A stretch of DNA of 8,417 nt from Actinomycetota bacterium. Lineage in GTDB: Bacteria; Actinomycetota; Actinomycetes; Streptosporangiales; Streptosporangiaceae. The notes below the pieces were generated by a model. The model was not told the DNA's origin. It did not search any database and worked only from the letters and a program-made list of their open reading frames with translations. Shown here in pieces: positions 6,116-8,417 of the stretch. Numbering within the stretch: the stretch's first letter is position 1; every line of letters starts with the position of its first letter. Where the stretch lies: contig PLIQ01000227.1 of assembly GCA_003140115.1 (NCBI GenBank), forward strand, positions 21,123 through 29,539, read 5' to 3'. A program made the position numbers and the translations under genes.

Positions 6116-7982
6116 CACGGCTCCCGAAGACGTCATCGAGACTGGCCGGTCCCTGCGGCCAGGCCGGGGGTGCGGGGTCGGGTTCGCGGCGCGGCTTGGG
6201 CACCTGGACCAGTGGTTCGGCGGCGGGTGCGGGGAGCAGCGTGAGGGGCGACGCCTTGGGCCGGGCGACCTGCACGAACGTCGCGGCGCCGCGATGGATG
6301 TAGCAGGCCTGGCCCACCTTCAGGTGACGGATGAGATCGGGGTCGGCGACCGAGGTCCGCTGGATACGGGTCGTGCCCTCATCGCCCCAGAGGTTCCCGA
6401 CGAGCTTGTGCGCGGTTTCCAGCACCCGCCGGTTCCCGGCCAGCACGGTCAGCGGCTCGGGGTAGGGAGCCTGCAGGACGAACACCCCGCCGTCAGCGGT
6501 GGCCGCGATCCGGTAGCGCTCATCGTCATCCCGGCCCAGGCCCTGCCAGGTCTGCGCGGAGACCTGGACCCCGATGCCCAGCGACCGGCCGCGTTCGTAC
6601 AGGTTGGAGATGGGTACCCGCCGGGCGACGGCGGAGTAGTCGTCGGCAGCCAGCAGCATCACCCGCGGCTCGCCGTCCAGGCTGGTAGCGGCGCAGGCGG
6701 CCAGCTCGGTCAGCGCCATGGCCTGCGCCTCGGCCACCGAGGGTTCGCGGGTGCCCTCCAGAATGCAGTACCAGGCGTCGGCCTCGGCCAGGGTGCCGGG
6801 CCCGTCCAGCGCGGGACCGAGCCGGCCGAGCAGGGTCGCGTACCGGAGCTGGATGTCGGGCAGGTGCCTGGCCGCGGCCCGGGCCTGGGCCAGCTCCGCC
6901 GGGTGGCGGCCGTCGCTCCAGGCGTGCTGCAGCCATTTCGCCTCGAGCCGGTCCAGGAACCCGGCGGTGTTCACCGGCGGGCCGCAGGGGGCCAGGACGG
7001 CCATGGTCAGGACCGCTTGCAGGATGTCGGCGTAGTAGGCCGCGGCGCCGGTTCCGGTGTCGATCATCTGGTAGAGCAGCACGGCCAGGTCCGAGGCGGG
7101 CAGGTCCCACAGGCACAGGCGAGCCTCGTCGGGCCAGATCGCGACCCGGCGGGCACCGGCGCCGTAGAGCAGGCGGCGGGTCCGGTCGGCCTTGGATCGC
7201 GCGTCCCGGCCGCCCTTGCAGTCCAGCACGATCAGCAGCGGCCGGTTACCCCGTCCGGCCTGGGCGGCCTGGAGGGCGGCGGTGAACCAGCCCGCCCACA
7301 GCCGAATCATCAGGTTGGTCTTGCCCGATCCAGTCGCGCCGACCACGACCATGTGCCGGGCGCACGCCTCCGCGGGCAGAGCGAACACGGGCCGCCAGCG
7401 GTGGCCGATCGCGCGGATGGTCGCGCCGACCGGGATCCGGCCGCCTCTGGCCAGCAGCGGGACGGCGCCAGGCGCCCTGTTCAGGCCCTGGGCCGCGCGG
7501 ACCTGCCGTTTCCACTGGCGGGCGTCGAAGCTGATCGGCGCGGATGCCGTCCAGCCGCCGATCCCGGCGGTCACGGCATAGATCCGCCACCCCCACGCCA
7601 GCCCGGCCAGCGCCAGTCCGGCCGGGACCGCGACCGGGAGGAGCAGGGCGAACGTGTGGGCCAGGCCCGCCGCGGTCAGGTGGTCGAAGCCGCGGGCCCA
7701 CGCCCGGCCCGGGGTCAGGGCGGCCGACCGCCAGCCAGGCGCGCGGACCTCCACGATGATCAGCCAGCCCGCCGTGACCGGCAGCGTCCACGCGGCGGTG
7801 CGGTACAGGCGGACCGGGGGCCAGCCGCGCAGCCACGCCGCGAGATACCCGATCACGGCCACCAGCATCACCGGCCACGCCGCGACCAGCACGGCGGCCA
7901 GCAGCAGCCCTCCGGTGAACTTGACCGTCTTGCGGAGCAGCCACAAGAACATGGTCAGCTTCAGCCACGACCACACGCTCAT
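6105..7982 (-). CDS. FtsK/TraB-like DNA translocase (membrane-anchored conjugation/segregation ATPase)
   Basis: 625 residues from ATG 7982. About four N-terminal membrane segments are visible (roughly 24-36, 37-50, 64-79 and 108-130). The RecA-like motor has Walker A GATGSGKT at 215-222, the strand-plus-KGG motif LLIVLDCKGG at 249-258 seen in coupling-protein-type ATPases, and a Walker B-like strand VMLLAADDYSAV at 441-452 with D447-D448 where DE is usual. The segment that follows (NLYERGRSLGIGVQVSAQTWQGL) matches the FtsK/TraB pattern after Walker B. A Pro-rich tail ends SLDDVFGSRDEP. Actinobacterial members pump double-stranded DNA during mycelial conjugation or plasmid/ICE transfer. The start overlaps the upstream stop (ATGA) with GGAG 8 bases before it; the frame stays open upstream to 8363, but that part is an Arg/Gly-rich shadow of the preceding gene. 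No FtsK gamma (KOPS-reading) domain is evident. Confidence 0.93.
   Translation of the reverse strand: MSVWSWLKLTMFLWLLRKTVKFTGGLLLAAVLVAAWPVMLVAVIGYLAAWLRGWPPVRLYRTAAWTLPVTAGWLIIVEVRAPGWRSAALTPGRAWARGFDHLTAAGLAHTFALLLPVAVPAGLALAGLAWGWRIYAVTAGIGGWTASAPISFDARQWKRQVRAAQGLNRAPGAVPLLARGGRIPVGATIRAIGHRWRPVFALPAEACARHMVVVGATGSGKTNLMIRLWAGWFTAALQAAQAGRGNRPLLIVLDCKGGRDARSKADRTRRLLYGAGARRVAIWPDEARLCLWDLPASDLAVLLYQMIDTGTGAAAYYADILQAVLTMAVLAPCGPPVNTAGFLDRLEAKWLQHAWSDGRHPAELAQARAAARHLPDIQLRYATLLGRLGPALDGPGTLAEADAWYCILEGTREPSVAEAQAMALTELAACAATSLDGEPRVMLLAADDYSAVARRVPISNLYERGRSLGIGVQVSAQTWQGLGRDDDERYRIAATADGGVFVLQAPYPEPLTVLAGNRRVLETAHKLVGNLWGDEGTTRIQRTSVADPDLIRHLKVGQACYIHRGAATFVQVARPKASPLTLLPAPAAEPLVQVPKPRREPDPAPPAWPQGPASLDDVFGSRDEP
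6121..6125 (-). promoter_or_regulatory. Ribosome binding site deciding the J-domain gene start
   Basis: Minus-strand GGGAG sits 5 bases upstream of ATG 6115, inside the end of the translocase gene. The alternative ATG 6136 has no comparable site. Confidence 0.55.
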
Positions 7983-8417
7983 CGCGACGGCTCCAGGGTG
8001 AACGCGGACCGCGGCAGATCCCGGACCACCACCCGCGCCTGTTCCCAGGGCGGAAGGGCCGCGGTGGTCCTGGTCACCACCGTCCGGGCGGCCGGGGCGG
8101 TCAGGTAGATCACCTGTGCGTACTGCATCGCGGTCAGCAGCTCGGTGATGATCCGCGCGGTGCGGGCCGCCGCCTTGGGGGTGAGCTCGACCTCGATCGC
8201 CCAGACCTGCCCGGCGTAGGGGGTGCCCGCGACGCTCGGCCAGTGAATCTCCGCATCCGGGACGTGCCCGCGACGCCCGGCGGCGGGCACGTCGGCGCGC
8301 AGCCGCCGCTCGCAGTGCCACCATGGCTGCCCGGCCGCCCAGGCCGGGCTGGCCGCGATCCACAACCGGGCCGCCAGCACGGCGCGGATGTGGGTCAGGC
8401 GGCCCAGCGCCGGGCGG
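7979..8417 (-). CDS. Replication-relaxation family protein, C-terminal part (runs off the right edge)
   Basis: The frame is open from the window edge to TGA at 7981-7979 and shows about 145 C-terminal residues. GTG 8380 is in frame, but the sequence before it (RPALGRLTHIRA) continues naturally into the protein, so the gene very likely begins outside the window. The recognisable core is WWHCERRLRA, GHVPDAEIHWP, then WAIEVELTPKAAARTARIITELL, YAQVIYLTAP and VVVRDLP, the conserved C-terminal pattern of actinobacterial replication-relaxation proteins. The family name comes from plasmid replication/relaxation contexts and its biochemical role is poorly defined; the unseen N-terminal half usually holds a winged-helix DNA-binding region. 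Its stop overlaps the translocase start, the usual order in actinobacterial mobile elements. A PD...ExE...K pattern in the visible part could be a nuclease-like core. Confidence 0.83.
   Translation of the reverse strand, partial: RPALGRLTHIRAVLAARLWIAASPAWAAGQPWWHCERRLRADVPAAGRRGHVPDAEIHWPSVAGTPYAGQVWAIEVELTPKAAARTARIITELLTAMQYAQVIYLTAPAARTVVTRTTAALPPWEQARVVVRDLPRSAFTLEPSR
7991..7994 (-). promoter_or_regulatory. Ribosome binding site for the translocase start
   Basis: Minus-strand GGAG lies 8 bases upstream of ATG 7982, within the last codons of the preceding gene. With the 4-bp ATGA overlap this fixes the start and suggests translational coupling. Confidence 0.6.

Noticed and set aside
6018..8108. 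696-codon + strand frame opposite the translocase
   Set aside because: Gly/Gln/Arg-rich without family motifs, whereas the opposite strand encodes Walker A and membrane segments; a GC-driven antisense shadow.
7983..8363. 127-codon N-terminal extension of the translocase
   Set aside because: It overlaps the replication-relaxation gene in another frame and is Arg/Gly-rich; ATG 7982 has a ribosome binding site and an ATGA overlap, and opens directly into a membrane segment.
7979..8380. Complete small gene of 133 residues starting at GTG 8380
   Set aside because: The frame is open to the window edge and matches the C-terminal part of a longer family, so it is treated as partial.
1..8417. Search by eye for tRNA, rRNA, riboswitch, CRISPR repeats, IS ends and att sites
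   Set aside because: No regularly spaced repeats, terminal inverted repeats or cloverleaf were found; coding sequence fills nearly the whole window.

Overview
The window is very GC-rich DNA (roughly 70% G+C by eye, almost no intergenic space, GTG starts and GC-ending codons), which with the protein families present points to a filamentous-type actinobacterium. The genus cannot be fixed from the sequence. No tRNA, rRNA, CRISPR array or insertion sequence is visible.

Left block (1-5607, + strand): one tightly packed operon. It enters from the left with the last 16 codons of a gene whose end resembles the C-terminus of the next gene, a Rieske [2Fe-2S] ring-hydroxylating-type oxygenase (64-1248). 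An NAD(P)-dependent short-chain dehydrogenase (SDR, 1245-2090) follows. Then come two tandem paralogues (2084-3859 and 3856-5607), each carrying a C-terminal phosphohistidine 'swivel' domain of the PEP synthase/pyruvate phosphate dikinase/rifampin phosphotransferase (RPH) type, preceded by an RPH-like central domain. Neither has the N-terminal ATP-grasp domain. Every junction from 1245 on is a stop/start overlap, so translation is probably coupled. A reasonable reading is a small-molecule pathway: oxygenase hydroxylates, SDR oxidises or reduces, and a split dikinase-type phosphotransferase phosphorylates a hydroxyl, as in phenylphosphate synthase or RPH. The ATP-binding subunit would have to lie outside the window. 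The substrate is unknown.

Boundary (5608-5617): the two blocks meet tail to tail with 10 bp between stop codons; a short perfect hairpin spans the junction.

Right block (5618-8417, - strand): read right to left, a replication-relaxation family protein (C-terminal part only, running off the window), a membrane-anchored FtsK/TraB-like DNA translocase, and a small J-domain protein with C-terminal membrane segments. These also overlap. This set is typical of actinobacterial plasmids and integrative conjugative elements, so the catabolic operon may be cargo on, or next to, a mobile element. No integrase, relaxase, att site or origin is visible to prove it.
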